A stretch of DNA of 15,938 nucleotides from Alphaproteobacteria bacterium (lineage in GTDB: Bacteria > Pseudomonadota > Alphaproteobacteria > Puniceispirillales > Puniceispirillaceae): contig JAKMFG010000192.1 in NCBI GenBank assembly GCA_022425565.1, positions 1 to 15,938 on the forward strand. The letters are read 5' to 3'. The notes below the pieces were generated by a model that did no database searches, was not told the origin of the DNA, and worked only from the letters and a program-made list of their open reading frames with translations. Each line of letters begins with the position of its first letter. The stretch's first letter is position 1. Below, piece after piece: positions 1-8,514 of the stretch. Made by a program: the position numbers and the translations under genes.

Positions 1-1575
<1,575 letters not shown>

Positions 1576-1667
1576 CGACGTGCCCTCATCAAAAAGGAGA
1601 ATGTTTCGACAATACTCGGCTCTGCTGCCACCGTGGCGCGCAGAGCATTTGTACCGGTGTGGGAGCT

Positions 1668-1673
1668 ATCATA
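1668..1673 (-). promoter_or_regulatory. Possible -10 element of the atpH operon promoter
   Basis: The minus strand reads TATGAT, one mismatch from the sigma-70 -10 consensus, about 93 bases upstream of the atpH TTG. No convincing -35 hexamer sits 16-18 bases further up. TTGCCT is present but only 12 bases away. The call rests on the -10 match and on the position in the 180-base gap between priA and atpH. A start here would give a leader of about 85 bases containing the short palindrome GCCAC-C-GTGGC at 1627-1637. The rest of the gap shows no gene and no terminator for priA. Confidence 0.3.
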
Positions 1674-1755
1674 CCCGTGGCCGAAAGGCAAGCGTGGAAG
1701 CCGTTTAAAATGTGTTTCAGCGTTCCTTTGGCGACCCCTTTTGCAAGCCATCTGA

Positions 1756-3957
1756 TCAGACAAAGCTGTAGGGATCGATATCGACTTGCAGACGCACCCC
1801 CGAAGGCAGCTTTACGGTGGCAAGCCAGCCTTGGATAACAGCCTGTATGTCTACCGTCTTCTCGACCTGAATCAGCGCCCGTCCACGGTGCTTGCCGCGA
1901 AGAAAGCCGAGTGGCGCAATGCTGGGTCCGTAAACCGATACACCGTGAAAATTCGGGCGCAAAGCCGCCAGTGCCTGCATCGCCGCGTGCAAACGCTGCG
2001 AGTCGTTTGCCGAAAGCACGATCGCCGCCAGCCTCGCAAAGGGCGGCATACCGGCGATCCGGCGGGATTCAGCCTCGGCCTTGAGGAATTTGTCACGATC
2101 GCCGGACAACAGAGCCTGCATCACCGGTGTTTCAGCATCGGTAGTCTGCAGCATCGCAAGGCCCGGCCGTTCCGCCCGCCCGGCGCGGCCTGCGACCTGT
2201 GCCAGCATGGCAAAGGTCCGTTCGGCAGCGCGCAGGTCGCCGCCGGCAAGGCCAAGGTCGGCATCGACAATTCCGACGAGCGTCAGGCCGGGAAAGTGAT
2301 GACCCTTCGCCACCATCTGCGTGCCGATGATGATATCGACCTCGCCGTCGGTTACCGACCGGACAAACGCCTCGGCGCTTGCCGGGGTTGTCACGGTATC
2401 GCTTGAGAACACTGCGAATCTGGCTTCGGGAAAGCGGTTCAGCACTTCTTCGGCAAGCCGCTCCACCCCGGGGCCGCAGGCCTGCATGCTGTCTTCCTCG
2501 CCACATTCGGCGCAATCGCGCTGCGGACGCGCCTCATAGCCGCAATAATGACATTTCAGGCGGCCCGCCAGCCGATGCGTCACCATCCAGCTGTCGCAAT
2601 TCGGGCATGTCACCTTATGGCCGCAGCTTCCACACAGGGTCAGTGGCGCATAACCCCGGCGGTTCAGGAACAGCAGCGACTGCTCGCCGGCCTCCAGCCG
2701 CTCGTTGACGGCATCGACCAGCGGCGGGGCAAGCCAGGTGCCACGCTCCGGCGGTGTGCGGCGCAAATCGACGGCGCGGATCTCTGGAAGCTGTGCAAGA
2801 CCGATTCGTTTCGGCAGTACGATCCGGCGATATCGCGGCGGGTCCCCCGCCATGCCTGCATTCACCCAGCTTTCCAGGGACGGTGTGGCGGTGGCAAGAA
2901 CAACCGGGCAGGGTTCGAGCCGCGCCCGCAGCACCGCCATGTCACGGGCGTGATAGACCACCTGATCTTCCTGCTTGTAAGCCTGCTCATGCTCTTCATC
3001 AACGACGATCAGCCCCAGCCTTGCAAAAGGCAGGAACAAGGCGGATCGAGCGCCGACAACCACCTGCGCGGCGCCGGTATGGGCATGGCGCCAGGCACGG
3101 CGCTTTCGCGTCGGGGCGACATCGGAATGCCATTCCACCGGCATGACGCCGAATCTGTCGTTGAAGCGCTGTTTCCAGGCAGCCGACAGCGCAATTTCGG
3201 GGAGCAGGATCAGGACCTGTCGTCCGGCATCAAGGCAGCGCTGCACTGCATCGAAATAGACTTCTGTCTTTCCCGATCCGGTCACACCGTCTAGCAGGAA
3301 GGACGAGAACCCCTTGCCAAGACGCGCCGCAACCTCGGCTGCCGCGGCCTGCTGGTCCTCGGACAGGTCGGGGCCGGCTCCGGCGCGGATCGGCGGTGGG
3401 GGAAGTTCATCACTGACAAGGACCGCTTCCAGCGAGCCGGCTGTCTCCATGCCAGTGACGACACCGGCGCTGACACCGGCCTCGCGCTGCAGCTCGGCCG
3501 AGGCCATTGCGCCTGCCAAACCAAGAATATCCGCCACCCGTTGCCGCGCCGCGGTGAGCTTTTCACCCTCGGGCAGATGCTCCGGCCGTCGGAACAGCTT
3601 TCGCTGCGGGGGCGGCTGCAGGGCCTGTGGCTGACTGAGCACCATTTTCGCCACACTGCCGATCGGCGCCATCGTCCAGGCTGCTACACGTTCCAGAAAA
3701 TCGACAAAGCGCGGCTCAAGCGGTGGCAGTGCAGTCACCTCTGAGACAGCCTTCAGCGTCTCCGGTGGCACATCCCCCGCACCCGGCCCCAGAACTATGC
3801 CGTAAAGCTGGCGCGGCCCGAACGGCACGCCGACAATGGTGCCGCGCGGCAACGGGCCATGACCTGCCGCATTGTAGTCAAAGGTGCGGTCGAGCGGTAC
3901 CGCAACGGCGACCCGCACCGTCACTACGGCTGATTCGCTGTCGGTTGCAGGGGTCAC
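1756..3957 (-). CDS. priA: Primosomal protein N', replication-restart DNA helicase PriA
   Basis: PriA recognises stalled or collapsed replication forks and reloads DnaB through the primosome; it is a 3'-5' superfamily 2 helicase. The 733 residues match the usual length. The N-terminal 3'-DNA-end-binding domain covers about 15-110. The helicase core has the P-loop GVTGSGKT at 224-231 and DEEH at 320-323, and the helicase C-terminal lobe includes the GTQMVAKGHHFPG segment. Inserted between the motor lobes is the zinc module with eight cysteines: C442, C445, C451, C454, C469, C472, C482 and C485. The start is GTG at 3957, with GGAG eleven bases upstream; a later GTG within the first 15 codons is possible, so the extreme N-terminus is uncertain. 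The gene is divergent from the transaldolase and precedes atpH on the same strand. No terminator is visible after its stop. Confidence 0.96.
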   Translation of the reverse strand: MTPATDSESAVVTVRVAVAVPLDRTFDYNAAGHGPLPRGTIVGVPFGPRQLYGIVLGPGAGDVPPETLKAVSEVTALPPLEPRFVDFLERVAAWTMAPIGSVAKMVLSQPQALQPPPQRKLFRRPEHLPEGEKLTAARQRVADILGLAGAMASAELQREAGVSAGVVTGMETAGSLEAVLVSDELPPPPIRAGAGPDLSEDQQAAAAEVAARLGKGFSSFLLDGVTGSGKTEVYFDAVQRCLDAGRQVLILLPEIALSAAWKQRFNDRFGVMPVEWHSDVAPTRKRRAWRHAHTGAAQVVVGARSALFLPFARLGLIVVDEEHEQAYKQEDQVVYHARDMAVLRARLEPCPVVLATATPSLESWVNAGMAGDPPRYRRIVLPKRIGLAQLPEIRAVDLRRTPPERGTWLAPPLVDAVNERLEAGEQSLLFLNRRGYAPLTLCGSCGHKVTCPNCDSWMVTHRLAGRLKCHYCGYEARPQRDCAECGEEDSMQACGPGVERLAEEVLNRFPEARFAVFSSDTVTTPASAEAFVRSVTDGEVDIIIGTQMVAKGHHFPGLTLVGIVDADLGLAGGDLRAAERTFAMLAQVAGRAGRAERPGLAMLQTTDAETPVMQALLSGDRDKFLKAEAESRRIAGMPPFARLAAIVLSANDSQRLHAAMQALAALRPNFHGVSVYGPSIAPLGFLRGKHRGRALIQVEKTVDIQAVIQGWLATVKLPSGVRLQVDIDPYSFV

Positions 3958-3973
3958 GGTCTGTCTTGCTCCA

Positions 3974-3986
3974 CTAGATGATCTAG
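3974..3986. promoter_or_regulatory. Perfect palindrome in the priA/transaldolase divergent gap
   Basis: CTAGAT-G-ATCTAG is a perfect two-fold symmetric site with a one-base centre, 17-29 bases upstream of the priA start. A-T-rich symmetric sites of this size in a divergent control region are typical of dimeric repressor operators. The binding protein cannot be named from the sequence. Confidence 0.35.
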
Positions 3987-4014
3987 CCGGTTCTCAGGTC
4001 TCGGGTGTCCGGCG

Positions 4015-4042
4015 GGTGGATTTGCCAGCAGGTGGATTTGCC
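4015..4042. repeat. Tandem 12-bp direct repeat upstream of the transaldolase gene
   Basis: GGTGGATTTGCC occurs exactly twice, at 4015-4026 and 4031-4042, separated by AGCA (period 16). Both copies lie upstream of a TACACT -10-like hexamer at 4047-4052. They are bracketed by an inverted pair, GGTGTCC at 4004-4010 and GGACACC at 4054-4060. This could be a two-site activator or repressor region for the transaldolase, or a chance local duplication. Confidence 0.4.
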
Positions 4043-4046
4043 GGGC

Positions 4047-4052
4047 GGCTTG
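4047..4052 (+). promoter_or_regulatory. Possible -10 element for the transaldolase-xerC operon
   Basis: TACACT matches four of six positions of the -10 consensus and lies 63 bases upstream of the ATG at 4116. The -35 position, which falls inside the second direct repeat, has no good match. That would fit a promoter dependent on an activator bound at the repeat. The call is weak. Confidence 0.22.
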
Positions 4053-4115
4053 CGATACACTCTGGACACCGGCACCGCCGCTACCAACCTACACCTTCAG
4101 AGCAGGTTTCCCGAC

Positions 4116-4769
4116 ATGAAAATTTTCCTCGACAGCGCCGACATCAATGAAATCAAGACCTATATCAACACAGGTTTCGTCGATGGCGTCACAACCAATC
4201 CGTCGCTGATCGCCAAGTCCGGCCGTAACATCCTAGAGGCGATTTCCGAAATCTGCTCGCTTGTCGACGGCCCGGTCAGCGCCGAGGTTGCGGCCACCGA
4301 TTACGAGACCATGATCGCCGAAGGGCGCAAGCTCGCCAAGCTTGCCGACAATGTGACGGTGAAAGTGCCCTTGACCGAAGACGGGCTTCGCACCTGCCGC
4401 ACGCTGAGTGACGAGGGAACCGACGTCAATGTCACCCTCTGTTTCACCGCGGGCCAGGCGCTTCTGGCGGCCAAGGCCGGCGCCACCTTCATCTCGCCTT
4501 TTGTCGGACGCCTCGATGATATCGGCCAGGACGGCATGGGGCTGATCGAGGAAATCGTCACCATCTATGACCAGTATGGTTTCGACACCGAGGTTCTTGT
4601 GGCTTCGGTCCGCAGCAGCCAGCATGTCGTCGATGCCGCCACAATGGGCGCCGACGTTGTCACCCTGCCGCCAAAAATCCTTGGCGCACTCTACAAGCAT
4701 CCACTGACCGACAAGGGCCTTGCCGCTTTCATTTCCGACTGGGAAGGCACCGGCCAGTCGATCCTCTAG
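4116..4769 (+). CDS. tal: Transaldolase, small TalC/MipB-type (fructose-6-phosphate aldolase-like family)
   Basis: This enzyme moves dihydroxyacetone units between sugar phosphates in the non-oxidative pentose phosphate pathway through a lysine Schiff base. The 217 residues fit the short family. D6 (FLDSAD), the GVTTNPS turn at 24-30, and Schiff-base K83 in VKVPLT are present. E57 in SAEV and F129 in SPFVGR stand where E. coli fructose-6-phosphate aldolase has Gln59 and Tyr131. Glu and Phe at these sites are transaldolase-like, so transaldolase activity is the better call. The ATG at 4116 gives the family's standard N-terminus (MKIFLDSAD) and has AGCAGG about nine bases upstream. The frame remains open upstream to 4005, but that extension is not family-like. 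xerC starts four bases after the stop, which suggests cotranscription. The gene is divergent from priA. Confidence 0.93.
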   Translation: MKIFLDSADINEIKTYINTGFVDGVTTNPSLIAKSGRNILEAISEICSLVDGPVSAEVAATDYETMIAEGRKLAKLADNVTVKVPLTEDGLRTCRTLSDEGTDVNVTLCFTAGQALLAAKAGATFISPFVGRLDDIGQDGMGLIEEIVTIYDQYGFDTEVLVASVRSSQHVVDAATMGADVVTLPPKILGALYKHPLTDKGLAAFISDWEGTGQSIL

Positions 4770-4773
4770 ACGC

Positions 4774-5661
4774 ATGGGCGGCAGCAGCAATCGCACGGCC
4801 TGGCTTGCCTGGCTGGAGAGTGAGCGCCGATACGGTGCCAACACACTTGCTGCCTATGATTCCGATCTGGACGACTATCTCGGCTATGCCGGCGGTGATG
4901 CCGACAATGCACCGCCGGACAGGCGTCGCTTCCGCGGCTGGCTGGCCGACATGGGCGGGCGCGGCCTTGCCCGCACTACAGTGGCGCGCCGGGTCTCGGC
5001 GCTAAGGAGCTTTTATCGCTTCTGTGGGCGCACCGGCCGGATCGACATCAATGACTTGTCATGGCTTCGCGCGCCGCGTCCACCGAAATCAGTTCCAAAA
5101 CCGGTCTCGGAAGAAGATGCGCGGGCGCTTCTTGCCGCGATTTTCAAGCGGCGCGGCGATGACTGGGCCAAGCAGCGCGATTTTGCTCTCCTGATGATGC
5201 TCTATGGCAGCGGTTTGCGTGTTTCCGAGGCGCTCGACCTGACACGGCGGGATACGCCTCTTGATAAATGGCTGCGGATTACCGGCAAGGGTGGCAAGAT
5301 CCGCGAGGTGCCGGTGCTGCCCGCCATTGCCGAGGCGGTGGCGGACTATGTCGGGGCCTGCCCGTTCGATGGCGGGCCTGATGCGCCGCTCTTCGTCAGT
5401 GCCCGCGGCAACGCATTCGGCGCGCGGGCGGCGCAAAGGCTTGTTGAATCACTGCGGCTCGAACTCAGCCTTCCAGCCTATGTCACACCACATGCGCTGC
5501 GCCACGCCTTTGCCACACATCTTCTTGGAAACGGTGCCGATCTTCGTGCCATTCAGGAACTGCTTGGCCATGCCAGCCTGTCGACGACACAGCGCTACAC
5601 CAATGTGGACGAGGCGCATCTTCTGCGCCTTCATCGCGAGACCCATCCCCGTTCTGGATAG
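4774..5661 (+). CDS. xerC: Tyrosine recombinase XerC
   Basis: XerC works with XerD at dif to resolve chromosome dimers before cell division. The 295-residue length is typical. The N-terminal SAM-like core-binding domain covers about 5-95 (NTLAAYDSDL, LARTTVARRVSALRSFY). The catalytic domain holds the full active site: R149 (GSGLRVSE), K172 (ITGKGGKIR), H240 and R243 (TPHALRHAFATHLL), H266 (LLGHASLSTTQ) and nucleophile Y275 (QRYTNVD). The ATG at 4774 lies four bases after the transaldolase stop without a clear Shine-Dalgarno sequence, so translation may be coupled to the gene before it. The gene converges on lpd with only 26 bases between stops. No att-like repeats or phage genes are nearby, so a housekeeping role fits better than an integrase. 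XerD or another Xer paralogue is the main alternative. Confidence 0.92.
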   Translation: MGGSSNRTAWLAWLESERRYGANTLAAYDSDLDDYLGYAGGDADNAPPDRRRFRGWLADMGGRGLARTTVARRVSALRSFYRFCGRTGRIDINDLSWLRAPRPPKSVPKPVSEEDARALLAAIFKRRGDDWAKQRDFALLMMLYGSGLRVSEALDLTRRDTPLDKWLRITGKGGKIREVPVLPAIAEAVADYVGACPFDGGPDAPLFVSARGNAFGARAAQRLVESLRLELSLPAYVTPHALRHAFATHLLGNGADLRAIQELLGHASLSTTQRYTNVDEAHLLRLHRETHPRSG

Positions 5662-5687
5662 CTTTGCCTGCCAATTAACGCGGGTGG

Positions 5688-7097
5688 CTACATATGGATG
5701 GCGCGGCCGTCGACGGCGAGCGCGGCTTCCTTGACCGCCTCGTTCAAGGTCGGATGGCCATGGCAGGTGCGGGCGATATCCTCGGAAGACGCGCCGAAAG
5801 CCATTGCCGTGGCGCATTCATGGATGATCGTGCCTGCCTCATGGCCAATGATATGCACGCCAAGAACACGGTCCGTCTCGGCATCAGCAAGGATTTTCAC
5901 GAAACCGTCGGGGTGGCCTTGGGCGCGGGCTCGGCTGTTGGCCGAAAAAGGGAAACTGCCTTTCTTGTAATCGATACCGGCTTCCTTCAGCGCTTCTTCA
6001 CTCTTGCCGAGGGTGGCCACTTCCGGCGCGGTATAGACGATCCCCGGCACCAGGTCGTAATCGACATGGCCGGCATGGCCCGCCATCATCTCAACGGCGG
6101 CGACGCCGTCCTCTTCGGCCTTGTGGGCCAGCATCGGGCCGTCAATCACGTCACCAATGGCATAGACATCCTCGACCGAGGTCTCGAAGCGCGAATCGAC
6201 CTTGATGCGGCCGCGCTCAGTCAGCGCGATGCCAGCTTCTTCCAGCCCCAGTCCTTCGGTAGCAGGATGGCGACCGACAGCGACAAGCGCCACATCGGCC
6301 TTGATCGTCTCGGCACCGCCGCCTCCGGCGGGCTCGACCGTCAGACTGACGCCCGTCTTGCTGGCCTTGGCCGACTTCACCGCCGTCTTCATACGGAAGC
6401 GAAGGCCCTGCTTCTTGGCCATCGCGGTGAATTTCTTGGCGATCTCGTCATCCATGCCGGGCAGGATCCGCGGCAGGAACTCGATCACCTCGACCTCGGC
6501 GCCAAGGCGCGCCCAGACCGTGCCAAGCTCGAGCCCGATATAGCCAGCGCCAATGACAATCAGCTTCTTCGGCACTTTCGGCAACGCCAGCGCCCCAGTG
6601 GAGCTGACGATCCGGGTCTCGTCTATGTCGATTCCGGGCAGGCTTGATGCGTGGCTTCCCGTGGCAATCAGAATCCGCTCGGCCTCATAGCTTCCGGCGT
6701 CTGCACCGTCGGTGACCGTCACCTTGCCTGCACCGTCGATTCGGGCGGCGCCCTGCAGGCGGGTCACCTTGTTCTTCTTGAACAGGAAATCGATGCCTGT
6801 TGTCAGGCTGTCAACGATCTTGTCCTTGCCCTGCATCATTTTCGGCAAGTCGAGCTTGACGCTGCCAAGTTCGATTCCCAGTTCGCCAAGACCACCGCCG
6901 GCGGCGTCGGCATAATGCTCGGACGCGTTCAGAAGCGCTTTTGACGGGATGCATCCCACATTCAGGCAGGTGCCGCCAAGGGTTGTGCGTTTCTCAATAC
7001 ACGCCACGCTCATACCAAGCTGTGCGGCGCGGATGGCGGCAACATAGCCGCCAGGGCCTGCACCAATCACGATCAGGTCGAATCTGGTCTCGCTCAT
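5688..7097 (-). CDS. lpd: Dihydrolipoyl dehydrogenase (E3 of the 2-oxoglutarate dehydrogenase complex)
   Basis: E3 reoxidises the dihydrolipoyl arm of E2 with FAD and an active-site disulfide and passes electrons to NAD+. It has 469 residues, the usual length. The FAD-binding GAGPGG is at 12-17. The redox pair C44/C49 sits in GGTCLNVGCIPSK. The NAD-binding segment VIGAGYIGLELG is in the middle, and the FAD segment YAIGDV follows. The catalytic pair H448 and E453 lies in HPTLNE of the dimerisation domain. The start ATG at 7097 has GGGGGA about six bases upstream. The gene is the last of the sucCDAB-lpd run, 70 bases after sucB, so this copy most likely serves the 2-oxoglutarate complex, though E3 is often shared with pyruvate dehydrogenase. 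No terminator is visible after its stop. Confidence 0.97.
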   Translation of the reverse strand: MSETRFDLIVIGAGPGGYVAAIRAAQLGMSVACIEKRTTLGGTCLNVGCIPSKALLNASEHYADAAGGGLGELGIELGSVKLDLPKMMQGKDKIVDSLTTGIDFLFKKNKVTRLQGAARIDGAGKVTVTDGADAGSYEAERILIATGSHASSLPGIDIDETRIVSSTGALALPKVPKKLIVIGAGYIGLELGTVWARLGAEVEVIEFLPRILPGMDDEIAKKFTAMAKKQGLRFRMKTAVKSAKASKTGVSLTVEPAGGGGAETIKADVALVAVGRHPATEGLGLEEAGIALTERGRIKVDSRFETSVEDVYAIGDVIDGPMLAHKAEEDGVAAVEMMAGHAGHVDYDLVPGIVYTAPEVATLGKSEEALKEAGIDYKKGSFPFSANSRARAQGHPDGFVKILADAETDRVLGVHIIGHEAGTIIHECATAMAFGASSEDIARTCHGHPTLNEAVKEAALAVDGRAIHM

Positions 7098-7138
7098 CTG
7101 GGTCCCCCGGGTGGAATGCGGCGCGCCTCGTTGTCAAA

Positions 7139-7156
7139 CGGCCGGCGCGCTGGCCG
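7139..7156 (-). repeat. Inverted repeat in the sucB-lpd gap
   Basis: CGGCC at 7139-7143 pairs with GGCCG at 7152-7156 around an eight-base G+C-rich loop, 12 bases past the sucB stop. No T-run follows on the minus strand, so a simple terminator is unlikely. A processing or stability hairpin is possible. Confidence 0.3.
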
Positions 7157-7167
7157 CTCACAATGGC

Positions 7168-8433
7168 TCAGACGCCGAGAACGATCCGCCGTGGATCCTC
7201 GACAAGTTCCTTGATACGGGCAAGGAAGGAGACCGCTTCACGTCCATCGATGATCCGGTGGTCATAGGAAAGCGCCAGATACATCATTGGGCGAATCACG
7301 ATGGCGTCATCAACAACAACAGGGCGCTTCTCGATCTTGTGCATGCCAAGAATGCCACTCTGCGGCGGATTCAGGATCGGCGTCGACATCAGCGAGCCGT
7401 AGACACCGCCGTTGGAGATGGTGAAGGAACCACCGGCCATGTCGTCCGGCGTGATCTTGCCGTTGCGGGCACGGTCGCCAAAGTCGGCGATGCGGGTCTC
7501 GATCTCGGCAAGGCCGAGACCGCCGGCGTCACGCACAACCGGAACGACGAGTCCCTGCGGTGTGCCGACAGCAACGCCGATATTGTAATAATTCTTATAG
7601 ATAATGTCGTTGCCGTCGATTTCGGCGTTCACCGCGGGAAATTCCTGAAGCGCCTTGATCGAGGCCATTACGAACATGCCCATGAAACCGAGACGGGTGC
7701 CATAGGCGGCCTCGAATTCCTGCCGGTAGGTGCTACGCAGCGCCATCAGCGCGGTCATGTCGAGCTCGTTAAAGGTGGTCAGCATCGCCGCCGTGTTCTG
7801 CGCCGCCTTAAGGCGCGAGGCGATGACCTGACGCAGCTTCGACATCGGCAGGCGTTCCTCGCGGGCGGCGTCTTCGGGGCGCGGCTGCTGGCGCGGCATC
7901 TGCTGGGCCTGCGCGGCTGCCGGGGCCGAAGTGGCCGGCGCACCTTTCATATGGGCCAGAACATCCGCCTTGGTCAGCCGGCCATCAACACCGGTACCCT
8001 TGATGGCGGCCGGGTTCAGATTGTTTTCCTCGACAAGCCGGCGCACAGCAGGCGACAGCGGCATGTCCACAGCAGCGGATGCAGCTGCAGGAGCCGCCGC
8101 AACAGGTGCAGGTGCAGACGTAGCAGGTGTGGCCGGCGCAGATTTTGCCGGTGCCGGTTCTGCCGGGGCTGCGGGCGCGGATGCGGCCGGTGCGACGCCC
8201 TCATTCAGAATCGCAAGGCTTGCACCAACCTCAACCGTTGCCCCTTCGGCGGCAAGAATTTCGCCAAGCGTGCCGGCGGCAGGGGCCGGAACTTCCAGCG
8301 TCACCTTGTCGGTTTCCAGCTCGACGACCGGCTCGTCTGCCGCGACGGCATCGCCGGTGGTCTTGATCCAGCGGGCCACAGTGGCATCAGCCACGGATTC
8401 ACCAAGGGTGGGAACTGTGATTTCGATCGCCAT
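7168..8433 (-). CDS. sucB: 2-oxoglutarate dehydrogenase E2, dihydrolipoyllysine succinyltransferase
   Basis: E2 forms the core of the complex and transfers the succinyl group from its lipoyl arm to CoA. From the ATG at 8433 the product has 421 residues. A single lipoyl domain covers about 2-77, with the lipoylated K43 in ETDKVTLE. An Ala/Pro/Ser linker runs 78-122, the E1/E3-binding domain (LSPAVRRL...[12 protein letters not shown]) covers 126-161, and a second linker reaches about 193. The acyltransferase domain carries H392 and D396 in [13 protein letters not shown]. The frame is open 22 codons further up, but [14 protein letters not shown] is the family N-terminus, and GAGG lies five bases and AGGAG eleven bases before this ATG. 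The hairpin at 8447-8460 overlaps the AGGAG. The gene sits between sucA and lpd, which identifies the succinyl rather than the acetyl enzyme. Confidence 0.96.
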   Translation of the reverse strand: MAIEITVPTLGESVADATVARWIKTTGDAVAADEPVVELETDKVTLEVPAPAAGTLGEILAAEGATVEVGASLAILNEGVAPAASAPAAPAEPAPAKSAPATPATSAPAPVAAAPAAASAAVDMPLSPAVRRLVEENNLNPAAIKGTGVDGRLTKADVLAHMKGAPATSAPAAAQAQQMPRQQPRPEDAAREERLPMSKLRQVIASRLKAAQNTAAMLTTFNELDMTALMALRSTYRQEFEAAYGTRLGFMGMFVMASIKALQEFPAVNAEIDGNDIIYKNYYNIGVAVGTPQGLVVPVVRDAGGLGLAEIETRIADFGDRARNGKITPDDMAGGSFTISNGGVYGSLMSTPILNPPQSGILGMHKIEKRPVVVDDAIVIRPMMYLALSYDHRIIDGREAVSFLARIKELVEDPRRIVLGV

Positions 8434-8446
8434 GACGGCCTCGTCT

Positions 8447-8460
8447 CCTCGCGTGCGAGG
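8447..8460 (-). promoter_or_regulatory. Hairpin overlapping the distal sucB Shine-Dalgarno sequence
   Basis: On the minus strand CCTCG (8460-8456) pairs with CGAGG (8451-8447) around the loop CACG. The 3' arm contains the first four bases of AGGAG at 8449-8445, one of two possible ribosome sites for sucB. The other, GAGG at 8442-8439, stays free. The structure could lower sucB initiation relative to sucA. It is visible in the sequence, but its role is inferred. Confidence 0.3.
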
Positions 8461-8475
8461 CGGGTCCTGCCCGCC
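8459..8475 (-). repeat. Inverted repeat in the sucA-sucB gap, middle hairpin
   Basis: GGCGGG (8459-8464) and CCCGCC (8470-8475) form a perfect six-base stem with a five-base loop. It shares two bases (8459-8460) with the hairpin next to sucB, so the two compete at their edges. No T-run follows. Confidence 0.35.
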
Positions 8476-8490
8476 CGTACCATTCATGCG

Positions 8491-8509
8491 TGCGGCCACA
8501 GCGGCCGCA
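8491..8509 (-). repeat. Inverted repeat just after the sucA stop
   Basis: TGCGGCC (8491-8497) and GGCCGCA (8503-8509) form a perfect seven-base stem with the loop ACAGC, five bases past the sucA stop. The minus strand continues without a T-run, so this is an intercistronic hairpin rather than a standard terminator. It may protect the 3' end of sucA mRNA. Confidence 0.4.
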
Positions 8510-8514
8510 TCGCC

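Noticed and set aside
1751..1760. TCTGATCAGA palindrome across the priA stop
   Set aside because: It has no loop for an RNA hairpin and no T-run, and half of it is coding sequence; there is not enough to call a terminator or operator.
4774..5661. xerC as a phage or island integrase marking a mobile element
   Set aside because: Its length and motifs match housekeeping Xer recombinases, its neighbours are all core genes, and no tRNA, att repeats or phage genes are present.
8434..8499. 22-codon in-frame N-terminal extension of sucB
   Set aside because: Family N-termini begin at [14 protein letters not shown], ribosome sites lie directly before that ATG, and the extension covers the intercistronic hairpins.
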